64,000 nt of DNA, from the NCBI RefSeq assembly GCF_000186865.1, contig NW_008705566.1:852432-916431 (forward strand). The letters are read 5' to 3'. The notes under the pieces are model-generated. The model had not been told where the DNA came from. It did no database searches and saw only the letters and a program-made list of their open reading frames with translations. A program made the translations under genes and the position numbers. This document shows positions 1 to 8,237 of the stretch, in pieces. The first letter of the stretch is position 1; the number at the start of each line of letters is the position of its first letter. The DNA is from Aureococcus anophagefferens. Lineage: Eukaryota; Sar; Pelagophyceae; Pelagomonadales; Pelagomonadaceae.

Positions 1-167
1 CGCGCCTCAGGCGCCGCCCAGTTACTTGCCCGGTTTTCTCCCCTCGCGTCGCGGCTCGGTGGTCACACTTATGAAAATGGCCCGGCGGCGCGTACGTCGC
101 CGCCCTGCTGGTTCTTTTTGTTTTTGTCGTCGGGTGGGGTCCGCGGCTTCGGCGTTCCCGGGGGGGC

Positions 168-1301
168 TCACTTGTTCGGGTGGATCGCGTGCTCGACGCG
201 GTTCGCGGCCATGATGGCCTTGATGCCGCCCTTGAGCTTTCGCCGCGCGTTCCACTTCTTGAGGTTCTCGATGGTCGTCTTGAGGTCCGTCGTGGACAGC
301 TCCGCGGCGTGCTTGGTGAACCAGTCGTGGTTCATCGCGGCGGTCGCGGAGGGCCGCTTCGAGGGGTCGACCTGGAGGAGGCTCTTGATGAAGGACTTGG
401 CCTCGGGGCTCACGGACCCCCAGTAGCGGTCGTCGAAGCTGTACTTGCCCGCCTTGATCGTCGCGTACATGGCCGCGACGCCGTCGGAGTCGTCGAAGGG
501 CGGGTAGCCGCCGAGGAGGATGAAGACGATGACGCCGCAGGACCACATGTCCACCTCGAGGCCGTAGGGCTTCTCCTTGATGATCTCCGGCGCGACGTAG
601 GCCGGCGTGCCGCAGAGCTCGCGCATGGGCTTCTTCGCCTCCGTCGCGAACCCAAAGTCCGCGAGCTTGATGTCGTGGTCGTTGTGCGCGGACTTCAACA
701 GCAAATTCTCGGGCTTGAGGTCGCGGTGGGCGATGCGCTTGCCGTGGATGTGGTGGAGCACGTCGAGCAGCACCCAGACGAGGTCCCGCGCCTCCTTCTC
801 GCTGTAGTAGACGCGCTGCACGATGCGGTCGAAGAGCTCGCCGCCCGCGACGACCTCGAGCACGATGTAGTAGTGGCTCCGGTCCTGCGTGAAGTCGAAG
901 TACTTGACGACGTGCGGGTGCTGCAGCTTGCTGATGATGCCCACCTACAGGCGCGGGGGTGAAGGCGGCGCGCGCGGCGGCGGCGCGCGCGGCGGGGCGC
1001 GCCTCGACGTGCAGCGCGTCGATGTCCTGCTTCTTGAGCTTGTTCTTGTGCACGACCTTGACGGCGAACTTGTCCTTGTTCGTCCGGTTGATCGCGAGCC
1101 GCACCGTCGAGAACCTGGCGCGGGCGCGCGTCGGCGCGCGCGGGAGAGCGGGGGCGTTTCCGCGGCGCCGGCGGCGCGCGCGCCGTGGCCGAGCTCCTTG
1201 TCGAGCTGGAGGTCCTCGAAGCGCGTGTAGCGGTGCGAGTCGGCGTAGGGCCCCGCGTCGCCGTCGAAGCACAGGAGGCACGAACTGAATTCGCCCCCCA
1301 T
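168..1301 (-). CDS. CaMK/CDPK-like serine/threonine protein kinase, three exons
   Basis: Exons on the minus strand are 1301-1180, 1114-1003 and 944-168, giving 336 residues with the frame closing exactly. The N-terminus MGGEFSSCLLC has a glycine at position 2 and nearby cysteines, a typical N-myristoylation plus palmitoylation signal. The kinase shows the glycine loop (GHGAFSTV, about 38-45), the ATP lysine (AVK, K60), the alpha-C glutamate (E78), HRDLKPEN (about 151-158), DFG (174-176) and APE (196-198), so it should be active. It resembles calmodulin-dependent kinases, but no EF-hand follows the catalytic domain and the C-terminal tail is short and basic. Both introns (65 and 58 bp) start with GCGCGC and end in AG. 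The GC donors were chosen because they restore the glycine loop and the alpha-C glutamate; a GT donor for the second intron would delete that glutamate. Membrane-bound calcium or stress signalling is an inference. Confidence 0.85.
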
Positions 1302-1628
1302 CTTGTGTGCAAGCGCGACGCCACCAACCAGAGGCACACTTTTCACAGGCTCGACGATCCGCTCCTCAACGTCGTCCGCAATGTTTTCGATGCACTGAGT
1401 TTTCCCATGAAAACGCTACGGTGCTTTTTCCAAGCGTCACAAATTGTCATCCACCGAGGACGTCTGGTCACGGCTGGATTTTAAACTGTCGCGTCGTCGC
1501 CGCGCGCCGCGCAGCACGCCAGCGGAAACCGTCGGTGCCTCGACGACGTCCGGCACGCGCTGAACGAGAGGCAGCCCAGGGTTTTGGAACTGCGCGGGCA
1601 GCCTCGGTCCGGCGCGACGCGGGCAGCC
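1302..1628. other. Gene-free spacer between divergent genes
   Basis: This 327-bp stretch lies between the start codons of the kinase (minus) and a small membrane protein (plus), so it should hold both promoters. No TATA box is evident. GGCAGCC-type motifs occur at 1570-1577 and 1596-1605 and again just before the plus start codon at 1621-1628. Confidence 0.4.
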
Positions 1629-2021
1629 ATGGCCATCTCCGCCCTGCAAAACTGGGCGCGGCGAAAAAGCTGCTCGCCGACGGCGAGCTCGACGCAGGAG
1701 GCGCTCCTGGAGCGCACGCCGAGCATCATCGACCTCGAGATCGAGCGCGGCACGCTCTCGCGGAGCCGGTCGGGAAGCCGGGAGTTCCTCTCCAAGGCCG
1801 CGGCGCCCGACGAGGACGCGATGAGCCAGGGCACGGCGCTCCAGTTCGTCTTCTTGGGCTTCGTGTCTCTGAGCCTCCTCGTCGCGCTGCGCCTGCTGAG
1901 ACGAGAGCCGGCCGCGGAGGCCGCGTCCCTCGCGCTCCGGCAGACGCTCGCCACGACGAACGCGACGATCACGACGAACACGCTCGCCACGATCAGCGAC
2001 CTCGTCCTCGCGGGCGTGTAA
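1629..2021 (+). CDS. Small single-pass membrane protein, unknown
   Basis: Predicted 130-residue protein. The ATG at 1629 is preceded by GGGCAGCC and followed by GCC, a good eukaryotic start context. A Ser/Thr/Arg-rich N-terminal half (ERGTLSRSRSGSREF) precedes one clear transmembrane helix (LQFVFLGFVSLSLLVALRLL, about residues 74-93), then an Ala/Thr/Asn-rich tail. It ends with TAA at 2019-2021. I do not recognise the family. Codon use is as GC-rich as in the neighbours, which supports real coding, but the gene is short. Confidence 0.55.
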   Translation: MAISALQNWARRKSCSPTASSTQEALLERTPSIIDLEIERGTLSRSRSGSREFLSKAAAPDEDAMSQGTALQFVFLGFVSLSLLVALRLLRREPAAEAASLALRQTLATTNATITTNTLATISDLVLAGV

Positions 2022-2238
2022 TGGAGGTCTTCTTTTAGTGCGCGGGCGTGCTGCATTGGGGCAGGGGCCGGTGTGCGGTCGGGCCGGCGCGAGCCGGCGC
2101 CGCGGCGAGAAGCGCCGGCGGCGCCTGCTTAGCCTGCGAGCGCTCGAGCAAGAGCAAGCACTCCTCGTCGCGCGAAGGCAAAGGGCAAGCGCGCGACGCG
2201 TGTGGGCCTTCGACGCGCCGGCGCGCCGCGGCGCACCG

Positions 2239-3705
2239 ATGCAGCGCACGGCGCCGCCGTGCGGCGCGGCGGCCGTCGCGCTCCGCGCCCCCATGGCGCT
2301 GTGCGTGCTCTTCGCGCTGCTCGGCGGCGCGGGCCGCGCGCCGCCGCCCGGCGCGCCCGCGGCCGACGCGCGACGCGCGACTCCAGCGCGCGCCGGCGCG
2401 CCGCTCCGCGTCGACCTCGAGCGGCGGCCGCGGGCGGCGCGGCGGCGCGCGACGGGCGACAACGACCTCGTGCTCACGGACTACTTCAACAACCAGTACG
2501 TCGGGCAGATCAGCATCGGCACGCCGGCCCAGCAGCTCAGCGTCGTCTTCGACACGGGCAGCAGCGACCTGTGGATCCCCGGCCGCGGCTGCAACGAGTG
2601 CGGCCACCACGCGACGTTCGACTACACGGCGTCGTCGACGTACGAGCCGCTGCTGGACAAGAACGGCGACCTGAGCAAGTTCGAGGTCGACTACGGGAGC
2701 GGCAAGGTCACGGGCTACCAGGCCAAGGACAGCGTGCACCTCGGGTCCCTGGAGCTCGACGACGTCGCCTTTGGGGAGGTCGTCTACGAGGACCGCGACA
2801 TCCAGTCGTTCATGATGGACGGCATCGCGGGGCTGGCGTTTCGCGGGCTCTCCATGGTGACGAAGCCGACGCTGCTCGAGCTGCTGCACGAGCAGCACCC
2901 GGACGTGCCCTACCTGTTTAGCCTGTACCTGAGCAACGACCCCGACGACGCGGATCGCCCGTCGCACCTCACGTTCGGCGACTACGACCTGGGCATCGTC
3001 GGCGACAACGCGACGTGGCACTACACGCCCGTCATCAAGCGGGGCTTCGGCGACTTCAAGTACTGGACCGTGAAGATGACGGGCATGGCCGTCGTGAGCA
3101 CCGACGACGCGTCGGAGCTCGACCTCTGCCCCTCGGGCTGCTACGCGATCGTCGACAGCGGCACGTCGGGCATCGCCGTGCCCGAGGAGTCCTACGACGC
3201 TCTGGTCGCCGCCGTCACGAAGGGGCTCAACTGCCGCGACATCACCTGCTACTACGCGAAGTCCGCGGACTTTCCCGCGCTGACGTTCAAGCTGAGCCCG
3301 GACAACGAGTTCCCCATGCACGCGGCGGACTACGTGTCCTGCAGCCGCTGGGGCGAGTGCGTCATCAAGTTCCAGAAGTCGTCGGGGTCGTCCTACTGGA
3401 TTTTAGGCGACGTGTTCATGGAGGCGTACTACACGCTCTACGACGTCGACAATTTACGGGTGGGCTTCGCGTGCGCGGGCGACTGCAACGGCGGCACCTG
3501 GCACGGCAAGGGCGGCTACGTCGAGGTCGACGAGGTCTCGACCTGGGCCCAGCTGCTATTGTGCTTCGCGGCGCTGTCCGTCGTGTCCATCCTCGCGTAC
3601 GTCGCGTTCTTGTACGCGCGGCTGACCTGCGGCGGCCGCGTCGCGCGCGCGTGCCTCCGGACGAAGGACGAGTACCGGCGGGAACGCGGGCTGCGGACCG
3701 CGTAA
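2239..3705 (+). CDS. Pepsin-like (A1) aspartic protease with C-terminal membrane anchor
   Basis: About 488 residues from the ATG at 2239; a second in-frame ATG at 2293 begins a cleaner signal peptide (MALCVLFALLGGAGRAPPP) and may be the true start. An Arg-rich propeptide-like stretch follows, then the mature fold starting near YFNNQYVGQISIGTP. Both catalytic motifs are intact: DTGSSDLW (Asp about 105) and DSGTSG (Asp about 306), together with the YWILGD motif near the C-terminus of the fold. Several cysteine pairs suggest an extracytoplasmic location. A hydrophobic helix at about 436-460 (LLLCFAALSVVSILAYVAFLY) and a basic tail make it type I membrane-bound, as in some vacuolar or secretory aspartic proteases. 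No intron is needed. Confidence 0.9.
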   Translation: MQRTAPPCGAAAVALRAPMALCVLFALLGGAGRAPPPGAPAADARRATPARAGAPLRVDLERRPRAARRRATGDNDLVLTDYFNNQYVGQISIGTPAQQLSVVFDTGSSDLWIPGRGCNECGHHATFDYTASSTYEPLLDKNGDLSKFEVDYGSGKVTGYQAKDSVHLGSLELDDVAFGEVVYEDRDIQSFMMDGIAGLAFRGLSMVTKPTLLELLHEQHPDVPYLFSLYLSNDPDDADRPSHLTFGDYDLGIVGDNATWHYTPVIKRGFGDFKYWTVKMTGMAVVSTDDASELDLCPSGCYAIVDSGTSGIAVPEESYDALVAAVTKGLNCRDITCYYAKSADFPALTFKLSPDNEFPMHAADYVSCSRWGECVIKFQKSSGSSYWILGDVFMEAYYTLYDVDNLRVGFACAGDCNGGTWHGKGGYVEVDEVSTWAQLLLCFAALSVVSILAYVAFLYARLTCGGRVARACLRTKDEYRRERGLRTA

Positions 3706-3748
3706 GGGCCCAGTTTTCGATTATGGCACGGGCAGCTGCAGCCCCCCA

Positions 3749-3815
3749 TGCTCTCCTTCAACGGTTCTTCAACGACCGAGCTTGCCTTTCGAATTCAACA
3801 ATAGCTCGCTAAAAC
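3749..3815. repeat. Dispersed ~65-bp repeat, copy 1
   Basis: This stretch (TCCTTCAACG...ACCGAGCTT, then CCTTTC, then CTCGCTAAAACCGTGCCAC) recurs imperfectly at about 4180-4238, with the same order of blocks. The two copies bracket the small minus-strand gene at 3834-4115. No open frame is shared between them. Confidence 0.6.
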
Positions 3816-3833
3816 CGTGCCACAGCTGCCCCT

Positions 3834-4115
3834 TTACATTTCGACGTCGACGCCGAGGAGCATCCCCAGGAACCCGCTGACGAACGCGTTTGCGACGGCT
3901 ATGGCCACGGAGAGGAAGAGGCCGTAGACGATGGCGAGGGCTTGTGCTTTGGTGTCGACGATGGCCTGGATGCGCTCGCGCTCCTGGCTCAGTTCGACTC
4001 GGAGGCGGATCTTGAAGTACTCGGGCGTTCGGAGGCGCCTGCCGACGTGGTCCTTGAGCCTGACCAGGAGGCCGCGCGGCGCGACGCCGCGAATCTTGTA
4101 CATGGCGCGCGACAT
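3834..4115 (-). CDS. Small membrane protein, unknown
   Basis: A 93-residue frame beginning MSRAMYKIRG. It has a basic N-terminal half, a charged amphipathic stretch (ELSQERERIQAIVDTKAQ) and one long hydrophobic helix (LAIVYGLFLSVAIAVANAFV) close to the C-terminus. No family is recognised. Its position between two copies of a 65-bp repeat and its small size lower certainty, but the strong GC bias at third positions and the sensible layout favour a real gene. Confidence 0.45.
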   Translation of the reverse strand: MSRAMYKIRGVAPRGLLVRLKDHVGRRLRTPEYFKIRLRVELSQERERIQAIVDTKAQALAIVYGLFLSVAIAVANAFVSGFLGMLLGVDVEM

Positions 4116-4179
4116 GCCCAGCGCGCGGCGCGGGCCTCGACTCCCCTCGCAGGAGCCGTCGGACGTGTCAAGGGCTGCC

Positions 4180-4238
4180 CTCCTTCAACGACCGAGCTTT
4201 CCTTTCTCAACTCATCACTCGCTAAACCTCTGCCACAC
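4180..4238. repeat. Dispersed ~65-bp repeat, copy 2
   Basis: Imperfect copy of the block at 3749-3815: TCCTTCAACGACCGAGCTT, CCTTTC, ACTCGCTAAA and TGCCAC occur in the same order. It lies just upstream of the aldolase start codon (4302), so it could contribute promoter sequence. Confidence 0.6.
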
Positions 4239-4301
4239 GCGCAGCTCCGCGACCTCATAGACGGCGTGGACGCTCGCGTAGACGGCTGCGGGCAGCGAGC
4301 T

Positions 4302-5335
4302 ATGGCATTGCTCCGCACCGCCGTGCTCGTGCGCTGCGCGCGCGCATTCGTGCAGTCGTCCGGGCGCCGCTCGTACACGCCGAGCGCCATGACCACCGTC
4401 GGCGTCGCGGAGCTGGCGGAGCGCGCGAAACTGGCGGTGCTGGACCCGCAGCGCAACGCAGTGAAAGAGCGCCTCCCGGCGCCGCAGCTCGGCATCTTCA
4501 ACGACATCCCGCGGCAGCAGTTCCGCGAGTCGGACGCGCGCGCGCTCGCGCTCGCCGGCTTCTCCTTCGTCGTCAACGACGCGGAGCACGGCGGGCCGGA
4601 CTGCGTCTACGGCCGCGAGGAGAACGCGATGCTCGCGCGCCTCGGCCTGACGCCGCTGCAGCGCCTGCCGCGCGAGGCGCTCTCCGCGCACGGCGACGCG
4701 CTCTGCTGCGGCGCGCGGGGCACGATGCGGCCCTACGGGACGACGTTGGCCGAAGCGACGGACTACCTCGAGACCGTCGCGTTCCCGGCGGCGCCGCGAC
4801 GAATTTCGAGACCGGAAATATCGTTACGGACGCACTTGGTAGGTTCCCGGCCGTCGGCTCCGCGGGCCGGCGGTCCCTGGCCCGCGGCGCGTTCCCCGTG
4901 CGCAAGGGCGACGGGTCCCTGACGTTCACGGAGGACTCGCTGCGCGACGCGGAGCTCGGCAAAACGCTGCCGCTGCTCCAGTTCGAGACCGAGGAGTACC
5001 TCCTCGACGCGGCCCTTCGAGGCGAGGTGCTCGCGGCGCTCGCGCAAGCGGACGCGGGCGCCTTCGTCGGCGCCTTCGACGCGGGCATGCGCGCGCGGGA
5101 CCCGTCGCTGATCCCGGCCGGCGTCGAGGCGCTCTGCGGCGAGGCCGAGGCGCTCGGCGTCGTCACGGGGGGCGTCGTCGGCGGCCCCACGCCGGAGGAC
5201 GCCGAGGCGAACATCCTCACGCACCTGCGCTGGGGCATGCGCCTCGTCGCGACGCCGGTGCTCCTCTCCGACGTCGCGCTCCACGGCGCTCTCGCCGTCG
5301 CCGCGCCCTTCCGCGCGGCCGTCGCGCGGCTTTAA
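4302..5335 (+). CDS. HpcH/HpaI-type aldolase (class II, citramalyl/dioic-acid aldolase family), two exons
   Basis: Exons 4302-4780 and 4843-5335 give 323 residues with the frame closing exactly. The start MALLRTAVLVRCARAF with many Arg/Ala and no acid looks like a mitochondrial presequence. The fold shows the family hallmarks: GIFNDIP near the first strand, the acidic VNDAEHG motif that places metal or substrate ligands, and the GARGTMRPYG loop. Members cleave or form C-C bonds in 2-oxoacid and dicarboxylate metabolism, usually with a divalent metal. The exact substrate cannot be told. The 62-bp intron (4781-4842) is flanked by a 9-bp direct repeat GTTCCCGGC, with its donor GT supplied by the first copy; removing it restores AFPAVGSAG across the junction. 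Confidence 0.75.
4789..4842 (+). mobile_element. Short introner-like intron (family 2) in the aldolase gene
   Basis: The intron spans 4781-4842. GTTCCCGG(C) occurs at 4781-4789 and again at 4843-4851, like a target-site duplication: the first copy supplies the GT donor and the inserted DNA ends in TAG. The inserted part resembles the insert at 43741-43809: both share GACGAxTTTCGAGA, AAAT(AT)CGTxAC and a CTxGGTAG end. It is small (54 bp) and its ends are not clear inverted repeats, so mobility is an inference. Confidence 0.5.
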
Positions 5336-5363
5336 TAGGGGGGGCACTTCCTACGGCGCGACT

Positions 5364-6776
5364 TTAAGGGGGCCACTTCGCGCCGCACTCTTCCGGGGGC
5401 GGCGACGGCGCCGGCGACGGGGGCGGCGTCACCGGGGGCGGCGTCGGCCGCCGCTCGCGCGCGCGCAGGTCGGCCTCGGCCTTGCGCCACGCGGCGCGCT
5501 GCGCGCGGATCTTCGCCCGCCGCAGCTCCTCGTCGAGCCGGCGGCCGCGCGCGCAGGCGCACGGCGCGACGAGCGGCGCGGCGCAGTCCGCCGCGGTGAA
5601 GGGCGCCCAGGTCGTCGCGTTGCGCCGCCGCGCGGCGTACGCCGTGCACTCGAAGCCCGGCGCGCGGATGACGGGGCTCGCCTCGGCCGCGGCGGGCGCG
5701 ACGTCGAGCTCGTCGTCGCCGACGCGCCTGAGCAGGCGGAACATGTCGGGCGGGTGCAGCGCGTTGTGGAAGAAGAGGAAGCGCGACAGCGCCGCGCGCA
5801 CGGGCTCCGTGTCGTTGCCGTCGAGCGCGCCCCGCACCGCGGCCTCGGAGAGGTTGTGCTCCTCCCGGAAGATGTCGCCGGCGTCGAAGAGGACGCGGCC
5901 GCGGTGGGCCCACGGCGCGAGCAGCACCGTCGGGATCGCGTGCATCCAGTAGAAGAAGCCGATGCCCTCGTCGTGGCCGTCGAAGCCGAGCGCGTCGCAC
6001 TGCGCGGACGCGCCCCGTTTGTAGATGCCGTCCTCCATCGCGAGGAGCGCCGCGCGCGAGAGGCCCGAGACGACCTGCCAGGGCTTGTTCGCGACGAACT
6101 GCCGCGCGGGGCCGGCGCAGGGCCGCGCGTAGCCCGCGATGGCCGTCGGCGACGCCGCGACGTTGAGCGGCTTCGCGGCATCGTAGGCCGCCAAAACTCC
6201 CAGGAGCGCGACGCTCCGCGCGTAGACGTCGTCGTCGGAGAAGACCCACCACTTCACGCGCCGGAACGTCGTCTCCGCGCGGTCGAGGAAGAACTGCATG
6301 GCCGCGTTCGCGCGGCAGCAGGGGCCGCCGGCCCCCCGGTGCGTCGGGTTGCGGCAGTAGCCCGCGACGAGCACCGGCCGCACGCGCGCGTCGCCGCAGC
6401 GCCGCACGAGCCAGGACCCGGCGCGCCCGTCGACGACGGCGCAGTCGCGGCCCATGCGCCCGTGCCGCTCGCGCGCCATGGCCCGCGTGACCTCGTGCCT
6501 GTAGTCGCCCTCGGGCTTGCCCGTGGCGTTCGCGAAGACCGCGTAGACGTGCGGAAAGGACCGGCCCCACGCGTTGATCATGGGCAGCACGCGCTCGCAG
6601 TAGAGGGCCGCGTTCGTCATGAGGAACCAGGCGACCTCGTCGGAGTGCAGGCCGTTCTGCGTCGGTGGCATGAAAAATTCGTCGGTTTTGCAGAGGACGT
6701 TTGCGTGCTTCGACACGTTGCCGTGGTGCCAATGCGCCGACGCGAAGGCGGCGAGGAGCAGCCTCGGCAGCCGCAT
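5364..6776 (-). CDS. Fringe/GT31-like glycosyltransferase, secretory
   Basis: About 470 residues from the ATG at 6776, with a hydrophobic leader MRLPRLLLAAFASAHW that should act as a signal peptide or short anchor. The sequence shows a conserved WFLMTNAALYCERVLPMINAW block, a paired-cysteine region (CRNPTHRGAGGPCC) and the metal-binding triplet in WWVFSDDDVYA, as in Fringe and core-1 galactosyltransferase-type enzymes that move sugars onto protein or glycan acceptors in the Golgi. GHDEGIGFFYW resembles the catalytic-acid region near the C-terminus of this fold. The tail is Pro-rich (PPVTPPPSPAPSPPP). Single exon; the stop is TAA at 5364-5366. Acceptor and donor sugar are unknown. Confidence 0.75.
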   Translation of the reverse strand: MRLPRLLLAAFASAHWHHGNVSKHANVLCKTDEFFMPPTQNGLHSDEVAWFLMTNAALYCERVLPMINAWGRSFPHVYAVFANATGKPEGDYRHEVTRAMARERHGRMGRDCAVVDGRAGSWLVRRCGDARVRPVLVAGYCRNPTHRGAGGPCCRANAAMQFFLDRAETTFRRVKWWVFSDDDVYARSVALLGVLAAYDAAKPLNVAASPTAIAGYARPCAGPARQFVANKPWQVVSGLSRAALLAMEDGIYKRGASAQCDALGFDGHDEGIGFFYWMHAIPTVLLAPWAHRGRVLFDAGDIFREEHNLSEAAVRGALDGNDTEPVRAALSRFLFFHNALHPPDMFRLLRRVGDDELDVAPAAAEASPVIRAPGFECTAYAARRRNATTWAPFTAADCAAPLVAPCACARGRRLDEELRRAKIRAQRAAWRKAEADLRARERRPTPPPVTPPPSPAPSPPPEECGAKWPP

Positions 6777-7076
6777 GTCAAGCCGTTGGGCGGCGTCCAG
6801 CGCCGATGCCACGCGTCAAGCTGTTGGGCTGCGTCCAGCACCGATGCTCATGTCAGCGGTGCGCTGGGCTGCGCGATCGATGTCCATGCTCGATTAAGCG
6901 CTCACCGATGCTCATGTCAGCGGTGCGCTGGGCTGCGCGATCGATGCCCATGCTTGATTAAGCGCTCAACCTGCCGTAAATACGTGTATGTTGTACGTCA
7001 ACGTTCACGTTTTTCCGAGCATATCGGGCAACGATTGGTGGCCTCGACAGAGCGCGGAGCGAGAACAGCACACACC
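6777..7076. other. Gene-free spacer built of short tandem repeats
   Basis: This 300-bp divergent spacer between the glycosyltransferase and the ROK kinase starts contains a 64-bp tandem duplication (6839-6966) and, just before it, two ~38-bp imperfect copies of a GTTGGGCxGCGTCCAGC unit (about 6785-6850). The promoter of both genes must lie here. Confidence 0.6.
6839..6966. repeat. 64-bp tandem duplication (two copies)
   Basis: Copies at 6839-6902 and 6903-6966 begin CACCGATGCTCATGTCAGCG and end GATTAAGCGCT and differ at only two positions (TCC/CCC and CTC/CTT). The near identity suggests a recent duplication within the promoter region of two divergent genes. Confidence 0.9.
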
Positions 7077-8066
7077 ATGGTCACCCTCGCGGCCGTCGAG
7101 GGCGGCGGTACGACCTTCGTGTGCGCCATCGCCAAAGACACGGCCTCGAACATCGTTGACCGCGTCATCTTCCCGACGACGACGCCCGAGGAGACGCTGG
7201 GCAAGTGCCGCGAGTGGCTCCTCGCTCGGTCCTTCGACGCGCTGGGCATCGCGACCTTCGGCCCGGTGGATCCGACGCCGGGGTCCAAGACCTACGGCCA
7301 CATCACGGCGACGCCGAAGAAGGCCTGGCGCCACAGCGACGTCGTCGGCGCGCTGACCGAGGGTCTGAACGTGCCGTTCGGCTTCGACACGGACGTCAAC
7401 GCGCCGGCGCTCGCGGAGTACCGCGCGTCCGTGAGGGACGGCGAGGCCCTGAGCTCCGTCGCCTACGCCACGGTGGGCACGGGCATCGGCGTCGGCCTGG
7501 TCGTGAACGGCGGCTGCGTCCACGGCCTGCTCCACCCCGAGGCGGGCCACATCTGCGTGCCCAGGCTCGCGGGCGACGCCTACGAGGGCCACAACCCGTC
7601 CCTCGACTGCGCGAACTGGTGCGAGGTCGAGGCCATGGCCGCGTCGGGCGCGCTCGCCGCGCGCGCGGGCCTGAAGGACTCGGCGGGCCTCAAGGACCTG
7701 CCCGACGACGACGGGGTCTGGGACGCCGCGGCCCACTACCTCGCGGCCATGTGCGCGAACCTCGTGCTCACCGTGTCGCCCCAGCGCATCGTGCTGAGCG
7801 GCGGCGTCATGCTCCGCGCGTCGCTGTTCCCGAAGATCCGCGCCAAGATGGTCAAGATGCTCAACGGCTACATCCCGCCCCTCGACGCGCAGGCCGCGTG
7901 CTCCGTCGTCGTCAAGTCGCGCTGGGGCAACAACGCCGGCATCGTCGGCGCCCTCACGCTCGCCGAGGACGCGCTCGGCGCCGCGCCCGCGCCCAAGGCG
8001 GACCTGCTCCTCCCGCTCCTCGCCTGCGCCGCCGGCGCGGCCCTCGCCGCGCTCCTCCGACGGTAG
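7077..8066 (+). CDS. ROK-family sugar kinase (fructokinase-like) with C-terminal hydrophobic anchor
   Basis: 329 residues. It begins with the ASKHA phosphate-1 loop (AAVEGGGTTF) and carries the FGPVDPTPGSKTYG segment, a catalytic-base region GFDTDVNAPALAE and the second glycine loop TVGTGIGVGLVVNG typical of bacterial ROK fructokinases that phosphorylate hexoses with ATP. HPEAGHI holds the usual ROK histidine, but the usual zinc-ligand set is altered here (the segment reads SLDCANWCEVEAMA). The C-terminus adds a hydrophobic segment (LLLPLLACAAGAALAALL) ending in two arginines, which looks like a tail anchor and is unusual for the family. Bacterial-type ancestry is likely, but GC bias matches the neighbours. 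Single exon. Confidence 0.85.
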   Translation: MVTLAAVEGGGTTFVCAIAKDTASNIVDRVIFPTTTPEETLGKCREWLLARSFDALGIATFGPVDPTPGSKTYGHITATPKKAWRHSDVVGALTEGLNVPFGFDTDVNAPALAEYRASVRDGEALSSVAYATVGTGIGVGLVVNGGCVHGLLHPEAGHICVPRLAGDAYEGHNPSLDCANWCEVEAMAASGALAARAGLKDSAGLKDLPDDDGVWDAAAHYLAAMCANLVLTVSPQRIVLSGGVMLRASLFPKIRAKMVKMLNGYIPPLDAQAACSVVVKSRWGNNAGIVGALTLAEDALGAAPAPKADLLLPLLACAAGAALAALLRR

Positions 8067-8237
8067 GCGCCGGCGGTCCCGCGCCTCTATATCTCCTCGG
8101 CGCTATTGCGCGGCTCCGGTGAGCGTTCACGAGGCGGACCCCCGGCCGGCGTCGTAGCAGCCCCATTCCACCAACCACCAGAATAATGCGATGATCGCAG
8201 GGCTGGGGAGGTGAGAAGTTCCGCGGCGAGAGGCGCG

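Noticed and set aside
942..1010. GT donor (GTCGAG) for the second kinase intron
   Set aside because: It would keep frame but delete the alpha-C glutamate and shorten a conserved helix; the GC donor two codons later restores the kinase consensus.
6839..6966. CRISPR-like array
   Set aside because: Only two adjacent copies with no unique spacers, in a eukaryotic context.
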